A stretch of 64,000 bases of DNA from CAWFFV01 sp963814985 (GCA_963814985.1 CAWFFV010000101.1:124001-188000); one strand, 5' to 3'. Counted from the first letter of the stretch, positions 46,218 through 57,434 are shown. Translations and numbers: made by a program. The notes: a model not told the origin generated them from the sequence alone.

Positions 46218-47153
46218 TTAACGTTCTGTCATATGAGGATCGAGGGCATCGCGTAGACCATCACCAACTAAGTTACAACTGAGCACCGTCAAGAAGATGA
46301 GCAGTCCAGGGGCAAACACCAGCCATGGAGCACTATCGTAGAGATCCTGGCCGTCACTTACCATATTGCCCCAACTTGCCGTAGGCGGATGCAGACCAAA
46401 CCCAAAGTAACTCAAGACAGATTCAAAAATGATGTTGGCACCAATGAGTAGCGTTGCATTCACGATAATTGGTCCCGCAGCATTGGGAAGGATGTGACGA
46501 AACATTAAGCGGAAACTCCGCGCCCCAATAGTACGAGAGGCCAGGACATATTCACGCTCTTTTAAGGCCAGAAACTCCCCACGCACCAGACGTGACGCAG
46601 AAGTCCAGCTAAAGATAGCAATCAAAATGATAATGGCCTGGGGTGAGCCATCGGAGAAAGAGACAGACAGAACGAAGAGGAGCAGATAGGCTGGCACAGC
46701 AAGAGCCACATCCGTCAAACGCATCAGAATGTTGTCAACGATACCACCATAGAAACCTGCAATGGCTCCAACTCCGATACCAAAAATCAGGGCTACAAAC
46801 ATCGAACAGAGGCCAACCAGTAACGAAATCTGGCCACCGGCCATAGCACGAGCAAGTTGATCGCGTCCAACATCATCAGTTCCCAGGGGATACGTCCAAT
46901 TGGGAGGTTGTAAGGCACTGGATGTGTGAAGGACATCTGGTTGATTATGACCCGTCAGCACTGGCCCTAAGAAACAAAAGATAAACAAGCATACGAGGAA
47001 AACAAAACCTGCATTGGCTGCTTTATTTCGTATAAAGCGTTCAAAGATGATGCGACTCTGGCTACGGCGCTTCTGTGCCAGCTCTGGCGTTAACTCTAGA
47101 AAAGGTTCGTCTTCATCTACAGAGGTAGCTTTAAGGTCTTGAGAAATGTCCAT
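46218..47153 (-). CDS. oppC: oligopeptide ABC transporter permease C
   Basis: This inner-membrane permease has about 311 residues from the ATG at 47153, chosen because GGAGAAGG lies upstream; the frame extends 19 codons further. The N-terminal cytoplasmic tail with the RSRIIFERFIRNKAA segment is followed by six helices. The EAA-type loop is visible as EREYVLASRTIGARSFRLMFRHILPNAAGPI, quoted to mark position near residue 205. It pairs with oppB to form the channel. Confidence 0.92.
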   Translation of the reverse strand: MDISQDLKATSVDEDEPFLELTPELAQKRRSQSRIIFERFIRNKAANAGFVFLVCLFIFCFLGPVLTGHNQPDVLHTSSALQPPNWTYPLGTDDVGRDQLARAMAGGQISLLVGLCSMFVALIFGIGVGAIAGFYGGIVDNILMRLTDVALAVPAYLLLFVLSVSFSDGSPQAIIILIAIFSWTSASRLVRGEFLALKEREYVLASRTIGARSFRLMFRHILPNAAGPIIVNATLLIGANIIFESVLSYFGFGLHPPTASWGNMVSDGQDLYDSAPWLVFAPGLLIFLTVLSCNLVGDGLRDALDPHMTER

Positions 47154-47175
47154 GGATGTTTCCTTCTCCCAGCAA

Positions 47176-48138
47176 TTAAGAGTAGCGGATACGTGGATCC
47201 ATGACTGCATATAAAATGTCTGCGATCAGGTTAAATGTAACGACAAACACTCCACTGATCACTAATATCGCCATGAGGATGGGAAAGTCACGACCTTCCA
47301 GGGAATTGATAAACAGTGATCCCATTCCAGGCCAGGCAAAGATGCCTTCAGTAATCGTTGCACCGCCAGCTACTGATCCAAAATCGATAGCCACAACGGT
47401 AATTAGCGGTATAACCGCGTTACGCAATGCATGCCGCACCAACATTGCGGTGGGATTAACACCCTTGGCTCTGGCCGTGCGCATGTAATCCTGCTTCACA
47501 ACTTCAATCATACTGGAACGCATATAACGACTCCAGCCAGCGATAAAGAGGAATGAAAGGGCTGTTGTCGGTAAGATGAGATGTAACACCTGGTCGAGAA
47601 ACCCATTGAAGGCATCAAAGGTATAGCCAAGTGTGGTCATACCCGAAACCGGAAGCATGTGCAGTTTAACCGCGAATAGATCCTGCAAAAAGAGACCCAG
47701 CAGAAAGGCTGGCATGGCAATCCCAAAGTATGAGAGTGTCGTTATGGCATAATCAGTAATGGAGTTTTGACGTACAGCCGAAATAACTCCCAAGAAAACG
47801 GCAAAGATTAATGCGACAGAGAGAGAACAGGCAAACAACTCTATCGTTGCGGGAAACCGTTGCGCAAAAATGTCTGAGACGGGTTGATTGGTGACAAACG
47901 AATAGCCAAAGTTCCCAACAAGACAGTTTTCCAGCCATTTCAGATACTGAATAGGGAGTGGCTGATCTAAACCAAAACGAATACGTAAAGCAGCCCGTCC
48001 GGCAGCACTCAGACGAGGGTTGAATATCACCGAGTCTGCACCACCCGGCATTGCGTGAATTAAGAGGAACATAAAAACGGACAGCAAGAGCATCAAAGGG
48101 AACGCTTGTAATAAGCGACGAATAATATATCGACTCAT
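47176..48138 (-). CDS. oppB: oligopeptide ABC transporter permease B
   Basis: This inner-membrane permease has about 320 residues. It starts MSRYIIRRLLQAFPLMLLLS, the standard OppB/DppB N-terminal helix. The EAA loop MRTARAKGVNPTAMLVRHAL near residue 215 docks onto the ATPases. The ending MDPRIRY is typical of this family. I choose the ATG at 48138 next to GAGGGG; five more upstream codons are open. Together with oppC it forms the transmembrane pathway. Confidence 0.93.
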   Translation of the reverse strand: MSRYIIRRLLQAFPLMLLLSVFMFLLIHAMPGGADSVIFNPRLSAAGRAALRIRFGLDQPLPIQYLKWLENCLVGNFGYSFVTNQPVSDIFAQRFPATIELFACSLSVALIFAVFLGVISAVRQNSITDYAITTLSYFGIAMPAFLLGLFLQDLFAVKLHMLPVSGMTTLGYTFDAFNGFLDQVLHLILPTTALSFLFIAGWSRYMRSSMIEVVKQDYMRTARAKGVNPTAMLVRHALRNAVIPLITVVAIDFGSVAGGATITEGIFAWPGMGSLFINSLEGRDFPILMAILVISGVFVVTFNLIADILYAVMDPRIRYS

Positions 48139-48230
48139 AGACCCCTCCGGCACAAAAAAGGTGAGGACATATATCGTTCCCTATAGTGTATCACCTTTTC
48201 TATTGGCGTCAACTGTTTATTACACAAAAA

Positions 48231-48270
48231 TGTCTCTGGTTTGGAGTGTCAGAACCACCAACCAGAGACA
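48231..48270 (-). terminator. intercistronic stem-loop between oppA and oppB
   Basis: Arms TGTCTCTGGTT (48231-48241) and AACCAGAGACA (48260-48270) form a perfect 11-bp stem in the 180-bp gap after the binding-protein gene. Such structures commonly give partial termination or protect the upstream mRNA, making more binding protein than permease. Confidence 0.55.
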
Positions 48271-48318
48271 TGACAGAGTACGATTTGAAGGATGATGGGT
48301 TAGTTCGCTACAATGTAG

Positions 48319-50004
48319 CTAACATTTACCACCAGCACACCACCAGTCCCAAACGTTGACTGTCTCCGAGGCACCCTCTGGACCAGGAGCATAGTTCTGG
48401 GCGGTTGTCTTGGCTATACCAAGGTCCGTGGGACTATACAGCACGACAAATGGGAAGTCGGTTAGTTCAAGTTGATGAATCTGGTCGAAAGCTTGCTGAC
48501 GTACCAGAGGATCAGCGCTCTGCTGCTCCTGTCTCAGGTATTTTTGCATCTGCTGGTTGCAGTAGAAACTCCAGTTTTCGCCATTTACGCCTTGCTGGGT
48601 GCAGTCCAGGAGAGAAGCATCATCCGGATCGTATACATACGCATTCTCGAACTCAGCCAGATCATGCTGCCCATTGGGCATAAATTTACCAAAGAAGGTA
48701 CTGGCAGGATAGTTCACGATGTCGAGCTTAATACCAATGTCCTTAAAGTTGGACTGCAAGATCAATTCGTCGGCGGCACGCCAGGGCTTACCTGTCGTTG
48801 TGGAGTATTTGAACTCCAGTTTTTGACCATTCTTTGTACGTATCCCATCGGAACCCTTCACCCATCCATCTTGATCAAGCAGAGCATTTGCAGCAGCAGG
48901 ATCAAATTTCGGACAGGGAGGCATCGGCCTGATACCCTGGATTGAAAGATTTCCCATGATCGGTACACAGTGGCAACGCTTCCCCTAAACGAGCCGTCTG
49001 GATCAGGGCATTGTGATCAATTGCCATAGCCATGGCTTTACGTACGTCGACATCTTTCCCAAGAATAGGGTTCTTGAGGTTAATGATCATCACTTCATAG
49101 TTTGTAGCATTGGGATTGGCTGCCAGCTTGTAGTTTGTCAGAGCCTTGTACGTATTCGTCTTGCTTACATCAAGGAACCAGGACGATGTAACGGAACCAG
49201 CCTGCAAGTCTTTCAGAATGGTATTCTCATCAGCAACGGGACGGAAGATAATTTTGTCCAGGTAAGGCAAACCTTCAGAAGCACGATAGTAGTTCGGATT
49301 CCGAACAACCGTATAGTGATCACCTGGCACACTCTCACTCATCATGAAAGGACCGCTGGTTACCGCAGGATCCAGGTTATCTTTGGACTTCACAATCGAG
49401 TCAGGAGCCATTGTTGCAAAGTGATGCTCAGGTAGAGGTGAACCACCACCATCAGTCCACAACGAGAGAAATGGGGCATATGCCTGACTAAGGTGGAAGG
49501 TGATCGTGAGTTTATCTGCTGAGACATCTGCTGATGTAATCAGGTTGTAACCAACGGTACTGGCAGCACCAAATTTGGGATTATCCCAAAGTTTCCAGGT
49601 AAAATTAAAGTCATCTGCGTTGAGGGGCTGGCCATCAGACCACTTTAAACCCGGACGTAGTTTAAACGTCCATGTTTTGAGATCAGGACTAATTTCTTTA
49701 TTAGCAAGCGTTGGAATTTCTGATACGATACCAGGGGTAATTTTACCATTATAGTCACCAACGAATGCAGGAGCGTACAACGATTGCTCAACTACAACAT
49801 CAAACGTTTGTGAGTCAGCATTAGGAATCAAGGAACCTGGCTCGTTAGGGATATCGTCGATCCAGGTACCACCTTTCACGGGCTTGCACCAGGCGTCGGA
49901 GCCTGGGGAGTTCCCTGCGCGCCACACGCGCTTAGCAGCAACATCAGCACTGACACAAGAGAAAAGGCCATTATGAGAAACTGGGGTCTTGGCTTCTTGA
50001 GCAT
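48319..50004 (-). CDS. oppA: oligopeptide-binding lipoprotein, frameshifted twice
   Basis: This is the substrate-binding protein of the importer. The ATG at 50004 follows GAGGAGG and encodes a lipoprotein signal peptide whose lipobox reads LLLSACGA. One base appears missing near 49879-49885; past it the mature protein runs GTWIDDIPNEPGSLIPN, the SBP family 5 region SLYAPAFVGD, LRPGLKWSDGQPL and GPFMMSESVPGDHY. One extra base in the CCC/GGG run at 48916-48918 breaks the frame again before CPKFDPAAANALLDQDGW. The total of 1686 nt divides by three, as expected for one loss and one gain. Corrected length is about 561 residues. It is the first gene of the operon. Confidence 0.9.
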
Positions 50005-50614
50005 CATACCTCCTCAAAATAAATGCTTTTTAAGGAAAACTACTACAGGCAATCAGAGGTACAGTTTCCTCTACCCGGCTTAACGGAGTAGAAGCCAACA
50101 CAAAATTTCAATTTTATACCAATTTGTGTTCGGTCTGACAATGTGGTTTTGGCTCCTGAGGCCTGATGCCACGTGCGAAAGATTATCGTTACGAATACAA
50201 GTTGGTATTAGTACCCCCGATGTTCAGGCCATTCTATTATGTATTACGTAGCCCAATCACAACTTCTCACATGATTTATGAGTATTTGACACATTTTTAT
50301 CAACATTTAATCATTGAACAAGCATCTCTTACAAAAAATCGGCTGATGAATGACGATTGAGATACGACTACATTACAAGCAAGAACCGTGTTATAATTGT
50401 AAACACTGAAAGGTCTGCTGCACATGCAGTATCTCTCTTCAATAACGTTGTTGTAGGCTCTCCCTCCTTCCAGGGAAAGCGGGGTGCAGGGGTTGTCAAC
50501 CCTTGCCGGAGTGCGAGGCGGGAAGTTTGGGGAACTTCCTGGATCGCAAAAACTCTTTTCCCAAAATCACCCGGAAGGATGGAGATCCTTGTTGTATAGT
50601 TAACAGAGTTTCTT
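50005..50614. other. intergenic region between oppA and metallophosphoesterase
   Basis: This 610-bp divergent region holds the opp promoter, a GC-rich fragment of the second repeat family at 50462-50580, and no supportable gene. A reading frame at 50166-50360 has no ribosome site or family features. Confidence 0.4.
50462..50580 (+). repeat. fragment related to the second repeat family (GGGTGCAGGG type)
   Basis: The core GGGGTGCAGGGGTTGTCAAC followed by CCTTGCCGG resembles the complementary cores of the elements at 58523-58783 and 59433-59600. A small hairpin GGAAGTTTGGGGAACTTCC lies within. No clear terminal repeats remain. Confidence 0.4.
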
Positions 50615-51483
50615 ATGAAGCTATATGCTATTAGTGATTTACATCTTGGATATGAGATAAATCGGCAGGCACTCGCCGTTTTACCTTCCTATCCAGAAGA
50701 TTGGCTAATTATTGCTGGCGATATTGGTGAGACAACAGAACATCTCCAGTATGCTCTCTCTATCTTGACCAAACGTTTTGCTCAGGTAGTGTGGGTTCCA
50801 GGCAACCACGATTTGTGGACAATATCATCTGCACCGTTAGCAGATGATAGGCTACGTGGTGAGCAAAAATACCATAAACTCGTTTCCATTTGTCGGGAGA
50901 ACGGGGTGCTAACTCCTGAAGATCCATATGTCTTATGGCCCGGAGAAGGCCCGCAATTCTTGCTTGTACCGCTTTTTCTACTCTACGACTACAGTTTCCG
51001 ACCTGACGATATCCCTGAGGAGAAAGCCCTGGCCTGGGCAGAAGAAACAAATGTTGTCTGTAGTGACGAGGTTGTTTTGCATCCTGATCCCTATCCTTCT
51101 CGATCGAGCTGGTGTATGGCACGCTGCGAATATACGGAAAAGCGTCTGAAGGAGATCCCATCTTCTACGTCACTGGTTATTATCAATCATTTTCCCCTAC
51201 GCCAATGCTTAGTGCGGCTCACAGAATCCCCCGCTTTTCACTCTGGTGCGGAACCAGGCAAACCGAAGATTGGCATACTCGCTTCCCAACTTCTGTGGTT
51301 GTCTATGGTCATCTCCACATGCGTGCCACAGACTATCAGGATAGTGTACGCTTTGAGGAAGTTTCGTTAGGCTATCCCAAGCATTGGCAGCAAGAGAGGG
51401 GAGTACAAGCATACCTACGGGAGATTCTCCCTGGGCCGAAAAATCCTCAGCCAATTAATGCTGGGCCTCAATGGCATTGGTGA
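50615..51483 (+). CDS. calcineurin-like metallophosphoesterase, frameshifted at 51228-51232
   Basis: This hydrolase uses two metal ions to cleave phosphoesters. The motifs appear in order: AISDLHLGYE near residue 4, IIAGDIGE near residue 35, VPGNHDLW near residue 66, IINHFPLRQ near residue 190 and, after the shift, YGHLHMRA. One C is missing from the run at 51228-51232; restoring it joins TESP to FSLWCGTRQTEDWH. The 869-nt length fits. The corrected protein has about 289 residues. The substrate is unknown; relatives act on nucleotides, RNA or DNA. It stands alone just before tRNA-Arg. Confidence 0.87.
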
Positions 51484-51525
51484 AATCTGGCTGTTTGGCT
51501 TTTCAAGTGGTTTCATGTGGTTGAG

Positions 51526-51597
51526 CGTTCCCGACAGGAATTGAACCTGCGCATCTGGCTTCGGAGGCCAGCGCTCTATCCACTGAGCTACGGGAAC
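51526..51597 (-). tRNA. tRNA-Arg (CCG)
   Basis: The acceptor GTTCCCG/CGGGAAC, D-stem GCTC/GAGC, anticodon stem CTGGC/GCCAG around CTCCGAA with anticodon CCG, and T-arm GCAGG-TTCAATT-CCTGT are all visible on the minus strand. CCA is not encoded. Confidence 0.95.
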
Positions 51598-51829
51598 TTC
51601 ATGAACAATCATAGCATATTTGTCAAACATCTTCAAGACCGGCTCCTCCTGCTGAGCTTGCTTGTTCACTTCTTTCGGTGATATATGTAGAAACAACGAT
51701 ATCTTCTTTTGAGAGGTGCGCTGGTTACAGCAGAAGCATGCTTGCTTGCTTCTATCCCGACAGAGGCACCTAAGAGTCATACTGTCTGCCTGTCTCTCGC
51801 CTCTCTCAGCATCGAGAAAAGGGCTATCT

Positions 51830-53033
51830 ATGTCCCAGGCAAACGAGTCTTGTGACAAACAACCATTTCACATACAACAGAACCAATGTCAGCGACCAAC
51901 ACGGCCACATGTACGAATTGATTGGCGTCATCCTATTGTAGGTTACCTCTGTGTGCTTCCGGCGCTTGCCTTCACCATACTCCTGACTCTGGCCATGCAG
52001 TCGATCGTTTCTGATTTTGTCATGCCCAATACTATCCTGGTGCTTACCATCTCCTTTATCGCACTCTTCTGGGGAAAGGGACCCACCCTGCTCGTACTCA
52101 TCCTGGGTACCCTTCTCCTCGATTTCCTCGTGATTCCTCCTCTTGGAACGATGACTCTGCATCGCTGGCCAGATATCATCCAGACGCTTCCCCTTTTGCT
52201 GGCTGGCCTCCTCATCGCGGAAATCACCAGACAACGCCAGCGACACCAGCAGCAACTTGAACGCGCCACAAGTGCCTTGCGTCAGCATGCTAAGGAACTG
52301 GAGACTCTTAATATGTCCTTACACGCCATCAATCAGGCCAAAGATCAGCAGTTTGCGGTGGCAGCTCACGAATTGAAAACCCCACTCACCGCGCTTCGAC
52401 TCTACACCCAGTGGCTCCAACGCCAGGGCACACCCTCGCCGCCGAAATCCACCAGCCCCGAGCGCTTAACAACTGCCTGCCAGAAAATTGAGGAGCAAAC
52501 CCAACGGCTAGCCATACTTATTGAGGAGTTGCTCGGTGGACAGCTCACCCTCCCTCCTCAGAATATGCCTCCCTCTCAACCCTGCGACCTCACAGCTCTC
52601 TGCCATCGCATAGTCGAGCACCAATGCCTCATCACCGGTCAGCCTATCACTCTCGCCGCACCTTCCGCCGCCCTTACAGTGTCAGGTTATCCACATCACT
52701 TCGAACAGATATTTAATAATCTGATCACTAATGCCGTCAAATATTCACCTGAAGGGTGTCGTGTAGAAGTGGACCTCCATCAAAGGGAGAACATGGCTCG
52801 CGTGTCTGTCCACGATGCAGGCCCTGGCATTGCGCCAGACCAGAATTCCCTTGTTGTTTGCTCCATACTATCGTACTCCTGAGGCCCTATCCTCCTCTAT
52901 TGCCGGCCAGGGCCTGGGATTAGCTATCGTGCGAACACTCGTCGAGCAGTATCATGGGCACGTCTGGTGTGAGTCAACGTTGGGAGAAGGGACCACCTTT
53001 ATCGCCGAACTTCCCCTCATCCAGAAACATTGA
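51830..53033 (+). CDS. membrane sensor histidine kinase with KdpD-like (DUF4118) region, frameshifted at 52844-52845
   Basis: This is a two-component sensor kinase. Residues 38-130 hold about four helices arranged as in the DUF4118 domain of KdpD. The H-box AAHELKTPLTALRLYTQWL has His180. After the DHp domain the ATPase domain has NNLITNAVKYSPEG (N-box), DAGPGIA (G1) and, after the shift, GQGLGLAIV (G2). One extra A at 52844-52845 breaks the frame between IAPDQ and PLLFAPYYR. The 1204-nt length fits one gain. Corrected length is about 400 residues. The ATG at 51830 follows AAAGGG. No response regulator is adjacent. Confidence 0.87.
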
Positions 53034-53199
53034 ACACACCTTCAGATCTGAGTAATTATCAATTTATTTTCATATAATTGTATATTTTATTCTTCACCAA
53101 ATATCTTGTATATCAATTCTTACTTCCCATATTCAGTATGTTGACAGCATTCATTTATTGTGATATCATTTCACAACTGAGAAGAAGGAGAAGTGGAAG

Positions 53200-53993
53200 A
53201 TGGCATCCCAGCAAAACAGAACTGGACTGATACGAAATTATCTTTCCCAACAACAAACGCTTCCTTTCCCCGCTGTTACGACGACTGCTCCCTCTGCCCC
53301 GCTACTCCTGACCCTTCGCCCACACATCTTAAAAAGATGAAAAAACAGAGACTCCTGCGCCTGGCCGTCTTCGCGGTAGTGCCCATCCTGGCATTTACCC
53401 TTTACTCCATCTGGCATATGGCTCCTGCAGAAATCTCGCCACCCTCAGGGATCACACAGCAAAATTTCAGCCCTGCAACGAATAGCAAGACAGCTATCAC
53501 TTCTACCGACACCGCTGGCACTATCCAGGTATATGTTGCAGGGGCTGTCAAGCATCCTGGCGTGTATACACTGGACGCCAATGCACGTGTCTACCAACTA
53601 CTCAAAGCCGCTGGTGGGCCTATGCCCAATGCCAACCTCGTCGCGCTTAATCTTGCAGCAAAGTTGAATGATGGACAAGAAGTCTATGTCATCTCCCTCG
53701 GCGAAACACCCCCAACATCTACAGGCGGTGTTCCCAACACAGGCTCGGGTAGCGTCTCCGGAACAGGCTCGGGCAGTTCCCTTGGCACAGGTACGAACGC
53801 AACAGGCCAATTGGTGAATATTAATACGGCTAGCGCCGATGAATTGAAGCAGAGTTTGCATGTTAGCGCAACGACAGCACAAAATATTCTCAACTACCGT
53901 GTGCAGCATGGGAACTTTACATCCATAGATCAGTTGTTACAAGTTGTTAGCAAAACAATCTACAATAAGATAAAGGGAATGGTAACAGTTTGA
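53200..53993 (+). CDS. comEA: ComEA-like DNA-uptake protein, frameshifted at 53331-53335
   Basis: This membrane-anchored DNA receptor serves natural transformation. The ATG at 53200 has AAGGAG nine bases upstream and encodes about 45 residues, MASQQNRTGLIRN and on to PHILK. One A is missing from the run at 53331-53335; after it the frame gives KKQRLLRLAVF, a membrane helix. A SLBB domain follows (IQVYVAGAVKHPGVYTL, near residue 110), then a Gly/Ser/Thr-rich linker and a helix-hairpin-helix DNA-binding domain (VNINTASADELKQSL, ending IYNKIKGMVTV). The alternative GTG start at 53193 avoids the shift but sits only two bases after the ribosome site. comEC follows, as in other competence operons. 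Confidence 0.88.
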
Positions 53994-54042
53994 AATTTTG
54001 GCGGCTCATAACAGTAATGTGTTAAGAAAACAACTCAAACTA

Positions 54043-54096
54043 TAGAGTAACTCTTCAGGTGCTGAGGAATTAGAAAAGAGGAGCCTGAGGGGTTAT
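54043..54096 (+). repeat. cloverleaf element remnant, copy I (outer ends only)
   Basis: AGTAACTCTTCAGGT is joined directly to GCTGAGGAATTAGAAAAGAG and GAGCCTGAGGGGTTAT. These are the left end and right flank of the element with all three hairpins deleted. It lies just before comEC, and its GAGGAG and GAGG could lend a ribosome site. Confidence 0.65.
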
Positions 54097-54103
54097 ACCG
54101 AAG

Positions 54104-56622
54104 ATGAAACGTGGGGTGGTTGTGAGAGAAAACGTAGATATTGATTTGCACGGCTTAACATTGGTACTTGTGGCTGGTATGTGGCTGGGAGGTATTTTTC
54201 TGAGTTCATTGCTACCTCTGCCATCTCTCTCTCTTCTCATCGGGGTAGGAGCAGCATTGATTTGTATAATTCCACTCTGGCATGATCGTCAAGGACGACT
54301 CGTCATGGTACTTGTCCTCTGTCTACTACTCGGCGCATGGCGCTATAGCATTGCCTCTCCTAACGGTGACCCCCAAAACATTGCAGCTTACATTGGAGCC
54401 AATAGTATCGAGATACTTGGCACCGTCTCCCAAGAACCAGAAGTACAAGGACACGCACGCATACTCACCATCACAGTGAGCACAGTGAGCAAAAACAATG
54501 GTTTATCCTGGCAGGATGCCCACGGACAACTGACAATTTTAACCCTGGGAACATTGATAGAGGACCCTTACAAAGCTAACTATGGTGATAGTGTTGAATT
54601 CCAGGGCAAGCTTCAGGCACCTTCATCACATAGTCCTCCTGGTATTTTTGCCAGTATGGCCTTTCCACGTATCTCGGTACAGAGCACAAACGGTAATCCA
54701 GTTATCGCATTTCTGTACCACTTACGTGTCACACTCTCAACCATTATCACTCAATCGCTACCCCAGCCAGCCGCTGCTCTGCTTATCGCTATTCTACTCA
54801 GTTTACGCACACCTGCTCTCCAACCACTTATCCCATATTTTAATGCCACAGGCACTGCTCATCTCATTGCCCCCTCCGGCTTTAAGGTTACCATTCTTGC
54901 TGGACTTGTCAACCGTAACACTCAATGGTTCTACAAAAATCGCAATCCACAAGGACAAAAGTTGTTACCTGCTCAAAAACGAGACCGTTGGCAACGATGG
55001 CTGGCAACTATCTTGATCATGGCAAGTATTACTGCCTATACCCTCCTCAGTGGCGCAGGGCCAGCAGCTTTAAGATCTGGCATAATGGGTATCCTCCTGG
55101 TTATCGCGCCACGTATAGGCCGCACCTATAATATTTACACCGCACTCGCACTAACAGTATTACTTATGAGCATGATTAACCCCTTTATTCTTTGGGATAC
55201 AGGTTTTCTCCTCTCCGTCCTGGGTACATTAGGAATTGTGCTACTTACTCCCTTCTTCCAACGCTTGCTCTCTCCTCTCGAACATTTACCCTTTGGTCAC
55301 TCTCTCGTAGAAATTATCGCTGTAACGTCTGGCAGCGCAGATAGCAACATTACCCATTTTTGCGGTGACTTTCCAGGAGATTTCTTTGATTGCACCTATT
55401 GCCAATATTCTCACGGTTCCCCTACTGGGTACGATGCTTATTGTGGGAGTCCTTATCTGTGGAACCGGCCTCCTTTTTGCTCCACTCGCTATCCTGTGTG
55501 GTTGGATGGCCTGGCCCTTGCTCTGGTATGTCACGAATATTGTAATATGGTGCTCACAAGTACCCTATGCATCTATCAATGCGAGCAATATGGATAGTAA
55601 CATAGCCTGGTTCTACTATGGGCTTCTAGCACTATTGATACGCTTCGCTTTGAAAAAGTGGCCTTCCCCATCCAAACAATCTCGACAAGTACATCCTCCC
55701 GTTCCAGTGATATCACAGCGTATATGGCAAAGAGCACAATTTGCGACAGCACTTCTGGTGATATTGGGAACGGGGGCAACAGCTTTGCTCTCCCGCTCTA
55801 ACGGACAACTGACAATTACATTTCTCGACGTTGGACCGGCAGGTCAACCATCACAGGGAGAGTCCATCTTTGATTCGCACGCCCGATGGAGAAACGATTC
55901 TCATTGACGGCGGACTGGATGCAACATCGCTATCACAAGCATTAAATAGTCATCTCCCAGCCTGGCAACGTTCACTCGATCTGGTCTTACTCACATCAAC
56001 AAGGCCAGATCACCTCAATGGACTTCAGGAAATTGTGAGCAATTACGAGATTGGAGAGATAATCGATGCGGGAATGTTACACCCAAATACAACCTATGCC
56101 CTGTGGCAACGTACAATTAGTGAGCATCGATTCCGTTACATACCTGTCATTCAAGGAATGACTATTCCAGTAGGAACATCGGTGGCACTTCAAGTTTTGT
56201 GGCCAGGTGCACATTTGCATAAGGGAAACGATGAAGCTCGTGACAATGGATTGGTTTTACGCCTTGTAGCACCAGGATTGCGTATGCTCTTGCTCGGAGC
56301 AGCTGCCCAGAGCAAGTATGCGCTGGCCGGGCTAATAAGTAGTCTCGATGCCAGTTTTCTCCAGGCAGAGATAGTACAAATAGTGGGGGAAATTGCCAAC
56401 CCTTTTCTGAGTGAGCTAGAAGATGTGTTACAGAAAGCTCATCCTTCGCTGCTTGTTATTACACCAGCATCGTTAAGTACAAAACAACGTCAATCTGGTA
56501 TATCATCGTCGCTATCTCCACTATTACCAGGCATAGCGAGCTGGCAAACCATACAGACGGCACAGCTAGGGACTATCGAGATTAGTAGCAATCGAGATGG
56601 ATGGAATATGAACATTGTATAA
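54104..56622 (+). CDS. comEC: ComEC/Rec2 DNA-uptake channel, frameshifted twice
   Basis: This is the inner-membrane channel for transforming DNA. An N-terminal membrane pair and OB-like domain (residues 1-190) are followed by the Competence domain with helices; TAHLIAPSGFKVTILAGLV marks its conserved start. A metallo-beta-lactamase-like C-terminal domain has FLDVG, ILIDGG near residue 605 and LLTSTRPDHLNGL. In typical ComEC the last motif is HPHADH; here only Asp-His remain. One extra base lies at 55327-55329 and another at 55872; the 2519-nt length agrees. Corrected length is about 839 residues, normal for ComEC. It follows comEA by about 110 bp. Confidence 0.9.
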
Positions 56623-56705
56623 TCGAACAAGACAGGGTATCATGACATGATACGCAACCTCATACTAAGGATAGAGAAATAATCTAGAAAAGGATTGAAT
56701 GTATC

Positions 56706-57392
56706 ATGATGTGTGAACGCTGTGGCAATGATATATCGGATAATACCTCTATTTGTCCCGTTTGTGGAACAGTGAGTTTCCTGGCAAAGGCTGCTAATCA
56801 ATCCTCTACGGCATATGGGCCATTTCTACAGAGTGACTTTGGAGGCCCACCACCTTATCAACAGGATTATACACCACCATCTAATCCTTCTGCTTCATCA
56901 CAGCCAGATTACGCCTTTCCCCCGCGACAAAACAGGGGTTATGGACCACAATTTCCTCCCTTCTCCTCACCACAAGCAGGTTACATACCACAACAAAATT
57001 ATGGCCCGGCATATAATGCCAATGCAGGTTTGGGGTATCAACCAGGACCAATCAACGTGACGGTTATCAACACACCTGGACTCTCAGGCAAAAATGAGAG
57101 TGCGCTTATCGCTGAAGTTCTTCTTTCGCTCTTTGGCATCTTTGGCGTCGGATGGCTGATGGCAGGGGAATCGACGGTAGGTGCTATTTTGCTTATCTGT
57201 AGTTTTGTAATCTACTGGCCAATTCTTCTCCTGGGAACAATCTTCACATTTGGTTTCGGCCTCATCTGCCTTGGTCCTATGGCAATCGCCGCTATTATTA
57301 TCAACGCGCTTCTACTGAACAATACTTTAAATCGTAAAGCTGTGCAATTCCTGGCTATGCCTCCCCCACCAATGCAAATGCATCGCCAATAG
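56706..57392 (+). CDS. zinc-ribbon membrane protein with Pro/Gln-rich linker
   Basis: This is a 228-residue protein. Residues 3-23 form a zinc ribbon (CERCGNDISDNTSICPVCG). Residues 30-115 are a Pro/Gln/Tyr-rich low-complexity linker. The C-terminal part has two to three helices (ALIAEVLLSLFGIFGVGWLMAG and onward), resembling TM2-type membrane domains. The likely topology places the ribbon in the cytoplasm. The ATG at 56706 follows AAAGGA. The function is unknown. It converges with the recombinase gene at 57435. Confidence 0.75.
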   Translation: MMCERCGNDISDNTSICPVCGTVSFLAKAANQSSTAYGPFLQSDFGGPPPYQQDYTPPSNPSASSQPDYAFPPRQNRGYGPQFPPFSSPQAGYIPQQNYGPAYNANAGLGYQPGPINVTVINTPGLSGKNESALIAEVLLSLFGIFGVGWLMAGESTVGAILLICSFVIYWPILLLGTIFTFGFGLICLGPMAIAAIIINALLLNNTLNRKAVQFLAMPPPPMQMHRQ

Positions 57393-57396
57393 AGGA

Positions 57397-57430
57397 TGTG
57401 AGGGGACAGAGTTCATTACAACCCCTCACA
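57397..57430. terminator. bidirectional terminator between convergent genes
   Basis: Arms TGTGAGGGG (57397-57405) and CCCCTCACA (57422-57430) form a 9-bp stem just after one stop and just before the other. The short T-rich tail TTCATCATTT follows on the plus strand. Confidence 0.6.
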
Positions 57431-57434
57431 TTCA

